Assembly (NCBI RefSeq): GCF_001546855.1
Contig: NZ_KQ958207.1
Coordinates: 1-64,000 of the forward strand
DNA length: 64,000 bases
Direction of reading: 5' to 3'
Origin: Megasphaera sp. MJR8396C
Lineage (GTDB): Bacteria; Bacillota; Negativicutes; Veillonellales; Megasphaeraceae
In this document: in pieces, positions 1 to 8,024 of the stretch
Layout: every line of letters begins with the position of its first letter
Numbering within the stretch: the first letter of the stretch is position 1
Translations under genes and position numbers: made by a program
Notes under the pieces: model-generated
The model's input: the letters and a program-made list of their open reading frames with translations, nothing else
What the model was told of the DNA's origin: nothing
Database searches by the model: none

Positions 1-97
1 TCTCATGTCTACCTAAAGGGGAGCATATCAAAAACCGATATGGAGGGGAAATCTTTTTTAGGTTACTTTTCAACCGAATCGCTGGAAGGTTGATCGT

Positions 98-520
98 TTA
101 CCATCTCCAAGGCATGTTATAAGCTGCTTCCCAAATCACTTTGGCGACTTCGACAGGCCGTTGGTTAGCGGCAATATTAGAGTTTGGGCGGTCGTATAAG
201 GGGGCACCGCCACCACTGGAGATGGCACCAGTTGATGTATCGTAGCTGTAATGTACAGTTTTGGTTTTGTAGAGCGTGCCTTTATCGATATTATAGGTTA
301 GCACATTGGCAGCCAATCTATAATAGGGTGGATTATAGTATTCGCTTACGACTGAGGTTTTATCGACATAGGTGCCATATCCCATGCGGCCATATACCAG
401 GACGATTTGGCTGTTTCCGTAAAGATGCTGCGGATAATCTTCTGCATAATTGGTGGTAGGAATTAAGAAGAGACTGACTGCGAAAAACAAAATCATCATC
501 ATTTTTGACAAGTGTTTCAT
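98..520 (-). CDS. secreted hypothetical protein, paralog 1
   Basis: I do not recognise a named family. The protein has about 140 residues. It starts with Lys and a hydrophobic core (MKHLSKMMMILFFAVSLFL) followed by polar sequence, a Sec signal peptide that predicts export to the periplasm or surface. The mature part has a block VYGRMGYGTYVDKTSV, then EYYNPPYY, and ends in MPWRW. I chose the ATG at 520 because GAAAGG lies 10 bases upstream; the upstream in-frame start at 550 lacks this and would bury the signal peptide. The neighbour at 709-1134 is a clear paralog with the same layout, so this is a tandem duplication. Function unknown. Confidence 0.75.
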   Translation of the reverse strand: MKHLSKMMMILFFAVSLFLIPTTNYAEDYPQHLYGNSQIVLVYGRMGYGTYVDKTSVVSEYYNPPYYRLAANVLTYNIDKGTLYKTKTVHYSYDTSTGAISSGGGAPLYDRPNSNIAANQRPVEVAKVIWEAAYNMPWRW

Positions 521-632
521 GACAGCACATCCTTTCAAAATAAGTATCATCCGAATAATATATACTCATTGTATCATATTATAAAGGAGTAGTGGGCTTT
601 CTTGCAGTGTCGATATAACTGTATATAAAGAT

Positions 633-661
633 GGTCTTGTGAATCGGATGTCCACAAGACC
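633..661 (-). terminator. hairpin downstream of paralog 2
   Basis: GGTCTTGTG and CACAAGACC form a 9-bp stem just past the stop of the minus-strand gene that ends at 709. The T-run after it on the minus strand is weak (ATCTTTATAT), so termination may be partial. Confidence 0.45.
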
Positions 662-708
662 TAAGTATCTAGGATACATTTTTGAGTCGAGCCGTTTTTA
701 AGAAGAGA

Positions 709-1134
709 TCACCATCTCCAAGGCATGTGATAAGCGGCTTCCCACACGGTTTTGGCTACGTTTACCGGCCGTTGTTCGGCCATGGGATTGCTGGAACGGT
801 CGTATAAGGGGCCATAGTCGCCGCTGTAGATGGCACCGGTTTCGATGTTGTAACTGAAATGCTGAGTCCTTGTGCCGGAGTAGTATCCTTTCATGGCATT
901 ATAGGTCAAAATATTGGCTGCCAACTTATAGTACGGGGGATTGTAGTATTCGACGACGACGGAAGTCTTGTCAACATATACCCCCTGTCCCATATGACCG
1001 TATACGAGAACGATTTGGTCGTTGTCGAAAAGAGTAGGTGGAAAATAGACCGACTGCGCCTGGCTGCCAAGGGGAATGAAAAAGAGGCTGACAGCAAAGA
1101 ACAAGGCCATCATCAGTTTTGACAAGTAGTTCAT
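709..1134 (-). CDS. secreted hypothetical protein, paralog 2
   Basis: A 141-residue protein that shares its plan with the gene at 98-520: signal peptide (MNYLSKLMMALFFAVSLFF, then Ala-Gln after a small-residue stretch), the block VYGHMGQGVYVDKTSV, EYYNPPYY, LAAN, LTYN, a Y-rich segment, and the C-terminus MPWRW. The ATG at 1134 has TTGAAAGGAA about 8 bases upstream. Strong conservation in the mature region and at the C-terminal Trp residues argues that both copies are expressed and constrained. Each seems to have its own leader of about 150 bases. No enzymatic motif is visible; I cannot assign a function. Confidence 0.75.
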   Translation of the reverse strand: MNYLSKLMMALFFAVSLFFIPLGSQAQSVYFPPTLFDNDQIVLVYGHMGQGVYVDKTSVVVEYYNPPYYKLAANILTYNAMKGYYSGTRTQHFSYNIETGAIYSGDYGPLYDRSSNPMAEQRPVNVAKTVWEAAYHMPWRW

Positions 1135-1287
1135 TACATCACGTTCCTTTCAAAATAAATAGATATTTGAATAATGTATGACTATTATATCATAAAATGA
1201 TAACTGTAAGGAATCGCTTCGCTGCAAAATGAATATGGCCTTCGGATGTTGCTGAATAAATCTTCCATGGCGGGTTGCTGGACGGAG

Positions 1288-2031
1288 TCAGGGGCTGACG
1301 ATGGCAATGTATCGCTCTAGTTCTTCTTGTTCATAAGTTGCGATGAGGGACGTCATTTGTTCCGGATTGTTGTGTCCACTATGATAGGCGTCGAAGCAGT
1401 CGTAGTATTTGCGGCGGTCCGTAAACTTAATATCGACGGGCAGGAGGCCTGCTTTTATGAGCTCAAGGTTGAGCAACAGCCGCCCCGTTCGACCGTTTCC
1501 GTCAATAAAAGGATGAATAGACTCGAATTCGAGGTGGAGCAATGCGATGGCTTCCAGTATATGTTTTTCTTCTTTCCAGAGGGCATACTGTTGAAGCAGT
1601 TGATTGATGGCCGGTTCTATTTGATAAGGCTGAAGTGGGGTATGGAGTGCTCCTAAGATGCGGACTGGGACGCTTCGATACTTGCCGCGGTTTTCTCTGT
1701 CGTTCATTAAGACCAAAGAATGAATCGCCTTGATCGTGTCTTCGGTGAGCGGCGTATTTTGGGAGGCAGCTTCGATGATATAGTAAAAGGCATCTTTAAA
1801 ACCAATGATGTCGAGATGTTCGCGCAGTGGCTTTTCGGTGATGGTAATGCCTTCCTGTAAAATTAAGGCCGTTTCGCGGAGTGTCAACGTATTCCCTTCG
1901 ATGGCATTGGAGTTGTACGTCGTTTCGATGATAAATTCTTCTCGCAGCCGCTGCAATTCTGCATTGCTTAAAGGACGCAGTCGGTGAAGTGTATTTTTCA
2001 AGGAATCAATTTTCGTAAAGAGGGGATTCAT
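1288..2031 (-). CDS. Fic family protein (AMPylation-type fold)
   Basis: Fic domain protein of 247 residues. The active-site loop HPFIDGNGRTGR is complete at residues 173-184, including the catalytic His and the ATP-phosphate-binding Gly/Arg residues. Fic enzymes typically transfer AMP from ATP to a target hydroxyl. An N-terminal helix carries SNAIEG at 41-46, which fits the inhibitory [S/T]xxxE[G/N] motif of class II Fic proteins, in which the Glu blocks ATP binding. A stand-alone antitoxin is therefore not needed. C-terminal helices follow with no obvious extra domain. It sits alone between unrelated genes. Its target cannot be read from sequence. Confidence 0.9.
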   Translation of the reverse strand: MNPLFTKIDSLKNTLHRLRPLSNAELQRLREEFIIETTYNSNAIEGNTLTLRETALILQEGITITEKPLREHLDIIGFKDAFYYIIEAASQNTPLTEDTIKAIHSLVLMNDRENRGKYRSVPVRILGALHTPLQPYQIEPAINQLLQQYALWKEEKHILEAIALLHLEFESIHPFIDGNGRTGRLLLNLELIKAGLLPVDIKFTDRRKYYDCFDAYHSGHNNPEQMTSLIATYEQEELERYIAIVSP

Positions 2032-2360
2032 AGCGAACTCCTTTCAAGTTGTTTTGGCCGGCATGGCGTCTTTTTTTTGATGTCCGGGGGATGCAGGGAG
2101 GTCAGATAGATCGCGGAACAGCCTGATAGTCTCATACTCTTATATACAACTTTACTATGATGTTACTTAAAAAGCAACAAATCACGTTGAAACAGGCGAA
2201 GCTGTTGATTAAAATTCACGTCAGTCGATGATTAAAAATTTTTTCAGTGTGTTGTAATAACAACGGATTACCTTGCCCCTCCATGATATACTACGTTCAG
2301 AAGTTGAGATAAGTTTCTCTGACATAGAGATAGGTTGCGATATATTAGGAGGTAATTACT
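2032..2360. other. intergenic region between Fic gene and redox operon
   Basis: No gene seen. The left part is upstream of the Fic gene. The right part carries the promoter and the palindrome listed separately. A short AT-rich stretch (ATTAAAAATTTTTT) lies just before the palindrome. Confidence 0.6.
2251..2292 (+). promoter_or_regulatory. promoter with palindromic operator for the DUF1858-hemerythrin operon
   Basis: An extended -10 element (TGATATACT, TATACT at 2287-2292) has no good -35 box. In its place lies the palindrome GTTGT-AATA-ACAAC at 2251-2264. If transcription starts about 7 bases after the -10 box, the palindrome is centred near -41.5, the usual position of a class II activator site for CRP/FNR-family proteins. 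The half-site spacing is 2 bases shorter than the FNR consensus, so the factor is uncertain. The start site is inferred, not measured. Confidence 0.45.
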
Positions 2361-2564
2361 ATGACAAAGATTACGACAGATATGATTATGGGCGACATCA
2401 TTCGCCAGTACCCGCAGGTTGTTGACACTCTTGTTGCTCAGGGCATGCACTGCTTAGGCTGCCCGTCGTCCCAGCAGGAAAGCCTGGCTAATGCCTGCTT
2501 CGTGCACGGCCTCGATCCGGAAGCCGTTGCCGGTGCTGTTAACGCTGCTTTGGAAGCTGAATAA
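2361..2564 (+). CDS. DUF1858 domain redox disulfide protein
   Basis: A 67-residue protein made of one DUF1858 domain. This is the small helical domain seen alone near hybrid-cluster protein genes and at the N-terminus of ScdA/Ric-type iron-sulfur repair proteins. The opening MTKITTDMIMGDII, the run VVDTLVAQGMHCLGCPS and a C-terminal helix are typical. The two Cys in HCLGC form the presumed redox disulfide. AGGAGG lies 8 bases before the ATG. It is followed after 15 bases by an unknown gene and then a hemerythrin, which suggests a joint role in nitric oxide, oxygen or iron-sulfur stress (inferred from context). Confidence 0.85.
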   Translation: MTKITTDMIMGDIIRQYPQVVDTLVAQGMHCLGCPSSQQESLANACFVHGLDPEAVAGAVNAALEAE

Positions 2565-2579
2565 TAGGAGGGATGGACG

Positions 2580-3167
2580 ATGAGCGCATTCTTAGGACCG
2601 ATTCACTTTTGGTTATATAATAAAATCCAGTTTCAGGAAAATTTGATTGACGAACTCGTCGCCTACGTTACGGCCAAGGGCTGGAGCGATAAGGTTGATC
2701 AGTACGTCAGCACTGACCGCCGCAAGCTCGATGAAGTCATCGATGAAGCCAATATCCACGGCTGGCTCCAGTCGCGCATCCACGATGCCGAAGGCCGTTA
2801 TGCTGCCTTGGTTCTTGATGCAGCCGGTGACGACGCTGAAAAATTCGATGCTTTGAAAGAAGCTGCCCGTGACTTTGGAGCTAAACAGGGCCTTCAGGCC
2901 GCAACGGCACCGGAAGCCTTCCACCGTTTAGACGATCTTCTCCTCGACGGCATGCCCTGCGATCAGGTCAACCGCGTTCGCGAAAGCGACGATGCCCGTA
3001 TTGCCTGGGATCGGACGATGGATCTTCACAGTGAATTTTGGCAGGGCCACGGCGACCGCTATTACGCTCTGCGTCAGGCCTTGGTCGACGGACTCCTGTC
3101 GGCTACGGACTATGCCTTAGAAAGTCCAGCTGAAGGCCAATATGAAATCGTAAAGAAATCTGCTTAA
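2580..3167 (+). CDS. conserved hypothetical protein of the hemerythrin operon
   Basis: A 195-residue soluble, acidic, largely helical protein. I do not recognise a named domain. The N-terminus MSAFLGPIHFWLYNKI is distinctive and I recall similar openings in anaerobic Firmicutes. One Cys is visible (PCDQV), as is a His/Trp-containing segment DLHSEFWQGHGDRYY near residues 148-162 that could bind metal or cofactor (speculative). GGAGGG lies 7 bases before the ATG. It is wedged between the DUF1858 gene and the hemerythrin gene with short spacers, so all three are probably co-transcribed and share a stress-related function. Confidence 0.7.
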   Translation: MSAFLGPIHFWLYNKIQFQENLIDELVAYVTAKGWSDKVDQYVSTDRRKLDEVIDEANIHGWLQSRIHDAEGRYAALVLDAAGDDAEKFDALKEAARDFGAKQGLQAATAPEAFHRLDDLLLDGMPCDQVNRVRESDDARIAWDRTMDLHSEFWQGHGDRYYALRQALVDGLLSATDYALESPAEGQYEIVKKSA

Positions 3168-3189
3168 CACGAAAGAGAGGGAATGCATT

Positions 3190-3756
3190 ATGATGTACTG
3201 CACGGAAGTCATGGTCGAACAGCACGCCAATATTTCCCGTATGCTTAAAATCATTCAGGCCGCTTGCTGCGCTATCTTAGAAGGCGGCGAAGTCGATCAG
3301 AAAGAATTTGCCGATATCATCGACTTTATCCGCAACTATGCCGACAATCACCATCATCGCCGGGAAGAAGAAGTCCTTTTCCCCGAAATGGTCGATAACC
3401 TGGAAGAAGTCGCATCGATCATCATCAAACATGGCATGCTCGTCGAACACGACCTCGTCCGCGCTCACGTGCGTGCCCTCGAAGAAGCCCTGAAGCTTTA
3501 CGCCGAAGAACCGAAAACGGAACACAAACTCCAGATTTTGGCGGAAGCTATGGCTTATGCCAATCGCTTGCAGATGCATGTTGAAAAAGAAAACAACGTC
3601 GTCTATCCCTTGGCTGACCGCAGCCTGCCTGAAAATATCAAAGAAAAAATCGACAAGACGGTCAAAGATTTTGAAAAAGAAGAAGACCCGGCCTTCGTAC
3701 AAGGTTACCTGGCTCTCTTAGACCGCTTAGAAAAGAAATATCATATTGTTGCGTAA
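3190..3756 (+). CDS. hemerythrin-domain protein
   Basis: A 188-residue four-helix-bundle protein of the hemerythrin HHE family. Likely di-iron ligands are visible: His12 in EQHANI, the HHHRREEE cluster at 54-61, HGMLVEHD around 81-88, and MHVEKEN at 129-135. The family binds O2 or NO at a non-haem di-iron centre, or serves in iron-sulfur repair. The tandem Met codons at 3190 and 3193 are both possible starts; GAGAGGG lies upstream. It is the last gene of the operon, followed by a strong hairpin. In an obligate anaerobe an O2/NO-scavenging or sensing role is the simplest reading, but it is an inference. Confidence 0.88.
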   Translation: MMYCTEVMVEQHANISRMLKIIQAACCAILEGGEVDQKEFADIIDFIRNYADNHHHRREEEVLFPEMVDNLEEVASIIIKHGMLVEHDLVRAHVRALEEALKLYAEEPKTEHKLQILAEAMAYANRLQMHVEKENNVVYPLADRSLPENIKEKIDKTVKDFEKEEDPAFVQGYLALLDRLEKKYHIVA

Positions 3757-3774
3757 GTAAAAACGATATGAGAA

Positions 3775-3811
3775 AAGCCGCTCGCCATATAGCATATATG
3801 GCGAGCGGCTT
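3775..3811. terminator. bidirectional terminator between hemerythrin and aldolase genes
   Basis: A perfect 17-bp inverted repeat (AAGCCGCTCGCCATATA and its complement) with a 3-base loop lies between two convergent genes. A-rich sequence precedes it and T-containing sequence follows, so it can serve both strands. Confidence 0.8.
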
Positions 3812-3829
3812 GTTGCTTTCATCCGAGCT

Positions 3830-4873
3830 TTAAAGTTTTTTCAGGCAGGCGATGAGGCTGTCTGTATCTTCTTTTGTTGTGGCCCAGCTGGTTGCCAGGC
3901 GGATGACGGTGTGATCGGCATCGTAGGCTTCCCAAGTGCTGAAGGCGACCTTTTGGCTGAGAGCAGCTAATTTCTGATTGGCCATGATAATGAAAATCTG
4001 GTTGGTTGCCGTTGGGAAATAGAGGTCGAAACCGGCGTCTTTCAGGCCTTTTCGGATGGCGTCTGCGTATTCGATAGCTGTCTTTCCGATTTTTTCATAG
4101 CAGTTGTCACTGAATAAAACGTCGAACTGGGTGCCCAGGAGCCAGCCTTTGGCTAAGAGAGCTCCGTGCTGTTTGATGATGGTGAAGAAATGGGGGATGA
4201 GTCCCTTTTTAGGAAGGACGACGGCTTCGCCGATGAGGGCGCCGCATTTCGTTCCGCCGATATAAAAGGCTGTGCAGTACGTCGCTAAATCGGCTAAGGT
4301 GACGTCGTTTTCCGGTGTTGCCAGCGCGTAGGCAAGACGGGCGCCGTCGGCATAGAGAGCGAGATTATATTTTTTGCAGACTTCAGAAAGTTCTGCTAAT
4401 TCTTTTTTGCTGTATAATGTGCCGTATTCCGTGGGCTGGGAAATATAGACCATGCCGGGCTGTACCAGGTGATCCTTAGAGGCGTCGGCTTCGAAGTTTT
4501 CCATGAAGCGGGTTACGTCGGAAGCGGCAAGCTTCCCTTGATGCTGGGGGAGTTCAATGACCTTGTGCCCCGTGTATTCGATGGCACCGGCTTCGTGAAT
4601 GCTGACGTGGCCTGTGGAGACGGCGATGACGCCTTCATAGCGGCGCAGGATGGCATCGATGACGACGGCGTTGGTCTGAGTACCGCCACTTAAAAAGTGA
4701 ACTTCTCCGTCTGGGCAGTGGCAGGCTTCGAGAATCTTTTGACGGGCTGTTTCACTGATGCCGTCAGTGCCGTAGCCGTCTTGGGGAATCGTATTGATAG
4801 CAGAAAGTCTTTCTAAAATGGCCGGGTAGGCGCCTTCCATATAGTCAGAAGCAAAGGGTAATAAGGTCTTCAT
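3830..4873 (-). CDS. threonine aldolase family PLP enzyme
   Basis: A 347-residue fold-type I PLP enzyme of the beta-eliminating lyase / low-specificity threonine aldolase family. The PLP Lys is K209 in YIGGTKCGAL, and the cofactor Asp is D176 in YADGARLAYAL. SGGTQTN at 62-68 binds the cofactor phosphate. The usual reaction is cleavage of L-threonine or L-allo-threonine to glycine and acetaldehyde. The N-terminus (FASDYMEGAYPAIL) matches a subgroup common in Firmicutes rather than E. coli LtaE, so stereospecificity is uncertain. It is divergent from a LysR regulator 114 bases away, which may control it. Confidence 0.85.
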   Translation of the reverse strand: MKTLLPFASDYMEGAYPAILERLSAINTIPQDGYGTDGISETARQKILEACHCPDGEVHFLSGGTQTNAVVIDAILRRYEGVIAVSTGHVSIHEAGAIEYTGHKVIELPQHQGKLAASDVTRFMENFEADASKDHLVQPGMVYISQPTEYGTLYSKKELAELSEVCKKYNLALYADGARLAYALATPENDVTLADLATYCTAFYIGGTKCGALIGEAVVLPKKGLIPHFFTIIKQHGALLAKGWLLGTQFDVLFSDNCYEKIGKTAIEYADAIRKGLKDAGFDLYFPTATNQIFIIMANQKLAALSQKVAFSTWEAYDADHTVIRLATSWATTKEDTDSLIACLKKL

Positions 4874-4987
4874 AATAATCCTCCTGTGGATAATTGTTCT
4901 TTACGGATGGCCTCATTATACGGTAGAATAAGGTATGACACAAGTTGTAATTTATCATATTCGTCATGACGAAATGGGTGAACAAAC

Positions 4988-5893
4988 ATGGACAGTATCA
5001 AATGCCAGGCTCTGCTCCTGGCCATTCAACACGGCAGCTTAACGGCAGCTGCTAAAGAACTCGGTTATACGCAGTCGGGCATAACCCGCATGATTCGATC
5101 CTTAGAAGAAGAAATCGGTTTTCCCCTCTTAGTGCGGAATAATCAAGGCGTCCAGCCGTCCGCCAACGGCCGCCAGATGATGCCCGTCTTTCAAGAAGTA
5201 GTTCGGGCTTCTCAAAAGGCTGTCGACCTTGGCGCTGCCATTCAAGGCGTCTTGGCCGGTGTCCTCAACGTCGGCTGCTACTACAGCATTGCCGCCGCCT
5301 GGATGCCGAAAATACTCAGTAAGTTTCAGGAACTCTACCCCAACGTATCGGTTCATCTCATGGAGGGGTCCAATAAGGAATTGGCTCAGTGGCTTGATGA
5401 AAAGACCATCGATTGCTGCCTGTCGGCCAAGTTTGGAAGCGAAGTGACCTATGATTGGATTCCCTTATACGAAGACGAACTCGTCGTATGGTTGCCGCCC
5501 GATCATCCTTGGACGACAGAAGATGCCATTACCTTGGCCCACCTCGACGACGCTCCCTTCGTTATTCCACTTCCGAATCGCGATACCGATATCGATCGCT
5601 TTTTGGCAGCCAACTTCCTCGAACCGGATATCCGCTTCACAACAAGCGACCCCTATACGGCTTACTGCATGGTTGAAGAAGGACTGGGCATCAGCCTGAA
5701 TAACCGCCTGACGACTAAGCGCTGGAATGGCCGCGTCGTCCTTCGGCCTTTCGAACCAGCCCAACACATCTCCTTAGGCATCGCCGTTCCCGACATCCAA
5801 GAACTGTCGCCGGCAACGAGCAAATTCATCGCCCAAGTCTGGCAGACTGTACAAGGCGAAACGGCGAAAGATAAGGGGGAGGATGATGTCTGA
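4988..5893 (+). CDS. LysR family transcriptional regulator
   Basis: A 301-residue regulator. The N-terminal winged helix-turn-helix is clear (SLTAAAKELGYTQSGITRMI, residues about 17-36), followed by the linker helix and a periplasmic-binding-protein-like effector domain to the end. Its divergent arrangement with the threonine aldolase family gene, with 114 bases between, is the classic LysR layout, so the aldolase gene is the likely target and an amino acid or aldehyde the possible co-inducer (inference). The gene is followed by two hairpin terminators. Start ATG at 4988; no strong Shine-Dalgarno motif is seen beyond GGGTGAAC. Confidence 0.9.
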   Translation: MDSIKCQALLLAIQHGSLTAAAKELGYTQSGITRMIRSLEEEIGFPLLVRNNQGVQPSANGRQMMPVFQEVVRASQKAVDLGAAIQGVLAGVLNVGCYYSIAAAWMPKILSKFQELYPNVSVHLMEGSNKELAQWLDEKTIDCCLSAKFGSEVTYDWIPLYEDELVVWLPPDHPWTTEDAITLAHLDDAPFVIPLPNRDTDIDRFLAANFLEPDIRFTTSDPYTAYCMVEEGLGISLNNRLTTKRWNGRVVLRPFEPAQHISLGIAVPDIQELSPATSKFIAQVWQTVQGETAKDKGEDDV

Positions 5894-5900
5894 AAACCGG

Positions 5901-5923
5901 CCAATCGTTTAGGATTGGTTTTT
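5901..5923 (+). terminator. terminator of the LysR gene
   Basis: CCAATC - GTTTAG - GATTGG followed by TTTTT, 8 bases after the stop codon. A short but canonical intrinsic terminator. Confidence 0.7.
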
Positions 5924-5958
5924 CCTGATTCCAACTACATACGCTGTATCGTAAAGGT

Positions 5959-5997
5959 CATGAATCTTAGCTTATATAAGATTCATGATTTTTTTAT
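5959..5997 (+). repeat. hairpin/terminator repeat, left copy
   Basis: CATGAATCTTA and TAAGATTCATG form an 11-bp stem followed by ATTTTTTTATT. The hairpin and about 40 bases before it (from CCTGATT at 5924) recur at 10202-10276. The two copies lie on either side of the three-gene cassette. Confidence 0.75.
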
Positions 5998-6180
5998 TGA
6001 ATCGGTTGTGATATCGACTGCATCTCGGATTGTTTATCGATGACTAAGATACTGAGTGAAAAACGGGGCTGTCCGATTTAAAATAAGGTCTATGGGGCGG
6101 ACCTCGAACAGAGTCTAAAATAATCAAAGCTGCAAGTTAGGAAAGTTTCGTCAAAAAACGTTAAAATGAATACATTTTAC

Positions 6181-6199
6181 GTAGACAATTTTTGTCTAC
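6181..6199. promoter_or_regulatory. palindromic operator candidate
   Basis: GTAGACAA-TTT-TTGTCTAC: two perfect 8-base arms around a 3-base centre, upstream of the cassette promoter. The symmetry suits a dimeric DNA-binding protein. Which protein binds it is unknown; the WYL regulators encoded 4-6 kb downstream are candidates. Confidence 0.45.
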
Positions 6200-6214
6200 T
6201 CTTATTTGTATAAT

Positions 6215-6290
6215 ATGATTAATAATTTATAAAATATACACAATAAAATGTGTTTGTTTTATAATACATGGTATAATACATACTGTAAAA
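6215..6290 (+). promoter_or_regulatory. promoter block of the three-gene cassette (shared motif, copy 1)
   Basis: An extended -10 box TGGTATAAT (TATAAT at 6272-6277) lies at the end of a block that begins ATTAATAATTTATAAAAT at about 6219. Nearly the same block occurs at 11623-11695. The -35 region is poor, which suits an activator-dependent or extended -10 promoter. The leader to the first gene would be about 220 bases long. Confidence 0.5.
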
Positions 6291-6509
6291 TCTCGATTTA
6301 TGGTAATGAAACAGGTAATGAGCAGTGAAGTTGTCAAATATAAAAATATATCAGCATATAGAAGAACTATCTTACTTTATTTAATATGACAATAAAAATA
6401 TAAATATTGTAAATTCTGCTCAATATTTTGTGTAAATGAAATGTTTTGAACGAGAGAAACTTTGAACTCAACAAGGAAGCAATAAGAATCATAAAGGTGA
6501 GGTTGGTTG

Positions 6510-8006
6510 TTGATCGATATACCAATGGAGATGAAAACAATTATGGGACTATGGAATCGCATTTTTCAAAAAAGAAATTTGGAACGGCAAGAGGGAACAT
6601 CTGGTAAGGACTCTCAGGATGAGCAGAAGCGTCAGAATGAGGATTCCCAGATAGGAAGTACGATCGCCGGTGTGGAAACGGCCCGGCAGGTTCAAGCCAC
6701 TGTAGCCCAGAAATTTGCGGTTCCGGATACGTATACGGGCAATCGAAATCTGTATGATGATCCTAATGCAAAAATTGCTGCCAAAAAGGCTCTTTTTAAA
6801 GAGGGTACAGTGGTAAAAGATCCATACACCGGTGAACGGCTCGTATTGACGAAGAAAGAAGCAAAACTCCTCTATGGCAAAGATTGGACCAAGCATTTAG
6901 CAGAAAGTGACCATATAAAGGCTTTGGAAGAGATTTATCGTGAAACGAAGGACAATCCTTGGCTGACCAATGAAGACCGAAGGAATATTGCCAATTCGGA
7001 AAACAATATTCGCGTCACTTCCCGGCAATATAATAATGCCAAGCGGAGTCGCACAAATAAGGAGTTTGTTGACGATAAAGCGTACCGAAAGAAGACAGGC
7101 GTTAAATTAACTAGGGGTGGGGGCCAGCGAGCCATTCGCGATGAAGAAAATGCTGCAGCCATCATTAATAGTCAACTCCGTCAAAAATCAATGGAAAATA
7201 TCATTTCCACGGGGCACCAGGCGGGTACGCAGACCGGCACTTCTGCCGGTGTTACGGCCGTTTCCGTCGCAACGATACAAAACATTGTACAGGTTATTAA
7301 AGGTGAGAAAAAGCCGGGAGATGCTATAAAAGATATTGCTGTCACAGGTGGACAAGCCGCCGTTACCGGCTATGTGACCGGTGGAGGATTAACTATTTTA
7401 TCCCACACGTTGTCTCGATCCTCTTCCGGCTTTATTCAAGGGTTGATGAAATCAAATGTTCCCGGTCTCGTTATCAACTCGTGCATGGCTTTTGGGAATA
7501 CACTAGATCGTTATGCAGATGGGAAAATTTCTACACAAGTATGTTTGACCGAATTAGGCGCCGACGGCCTTCGGATGGGAAGCGTTGGCTATTCGATGGG
7601 GGTGGGGCAGGCTCTTATCCCCGTTCCTATTGTGGGTGCCGCTATCGGAGCTGCCGTAGGGGCTGTCATGACCGGCTCCCTTTACAATATGCTTCTTGGG
7701 AGTTTGGGTGATACGGAAGACATCCGCTACCGAGAAAAACTCATATGCCAATGCCAGGAAGCGGCAGAACAAGCTCGCCAATATCGAAGGGAATTGCAGG
7801 CTCATATGGATGCTTATTTTGCCGATTACGGCCAGTGTTTTGATGAAGCCTTGGCAGGCATTCGTTTTTCCTTTGCAGTTGGTGATGCTGATGGTGTCAT
7901 TCGAGGCGCTAATCAAATTACTCGCAAGGTAGGTGGTACGGTTAAATATGAATCAGTAGAAGAATTTAAAACATTCATCGATGATGAGGAAGAAGACTTG
8001 TTTTAA
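6510..8006 (+). CDS. HNH-like / glycine-zipper protein of unknown function
   Basis: A protein of about 498 residues. Numbered from the open frame at 6507, residues 1-70 are polar and probably disordered. Residues 100-200 hold DPYTGERL, a DHI at 135-137, NSENN at 163-167 and NNAKRS, which together resemble an HNH-type nuclease core with Lys in the last position (DH...N...NxxK); this is tentative. Residues about 235-400 are rich in Gly/Ala helices (GHQAGTQTGTSAG, VTGGQAAVTGYVTGGG, GAAIGAAVGAV), a glycine-zipper, membrane-active look. The end is acidic (DDEEEDLF). AAAGGTGAGG fits a TTG at 6510, but ATG at 6531 or 6543 is possible. First gene of a three-gene operon. Confidence 0.7.
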   Translation: MIDIPMEMKTIMGLWNRIFQKRNLERQEGTSGKDSQDEQKRQNEDSQIGSTIAGVETARQVQATVAQKFAVPDTYTGNRNLYDDPNAKIAAKKALFKEGTVVKDPYTGERLVLTKKEAKLLYGKDWTKHLAESDHIKALEEIYRETKDNPWLTNEDRRNIANSENNIRVTSRQYNNAKRSRTNKEFVDDKAYRKKTGVKLTRGGGQRAIRDEENAAAIINSQLRQKSMENIISTGHQAGTQTGTSAGVTAVSVATIQNIVQVIKGEKKPGDAIKDIAVTGGQAAVTGYVTGGGLTILSHTLSRSSSGFIQGLMKSNVPGLVINSCMAFGNTLDRYADGKISTQVCLTELGADGLRMGSVGYSMGVGQALIPVPIVGAAIGAAVGAVMTGSLYNMLLGSLGDTEDIRYREKLICQCQEAAEQARQYRRELQAHMDAYFADYGQCFDEALAGIRFSFAVGDADGVIRGANQITRKVGGTVKYESVEEFKTFIDDEEEDLF

Positions 8007-8024
8007 AGTGAGGAGTTGATTTTT

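Larger units (their letters stand above)
5998..6506. other. AT-rich leader region of the cassette
   Basis: About 500 bases with no convincing gene. Base composition becomes markedly AT-rich from about 6140. It contains a perfect palindrome at 6181-6199 and a promoter block at 6215-6290 that recurs before the second WYL regulator. The small minus-strand open frame here has no ribosome binding site and is not called. Confidence 0.6.

Noticed and set aside
6377-6562. 61-codon minus-strand frame in the AT-rich leader
   Set aside because: No start signal, low-complexity composition, overlaps the cassette start.
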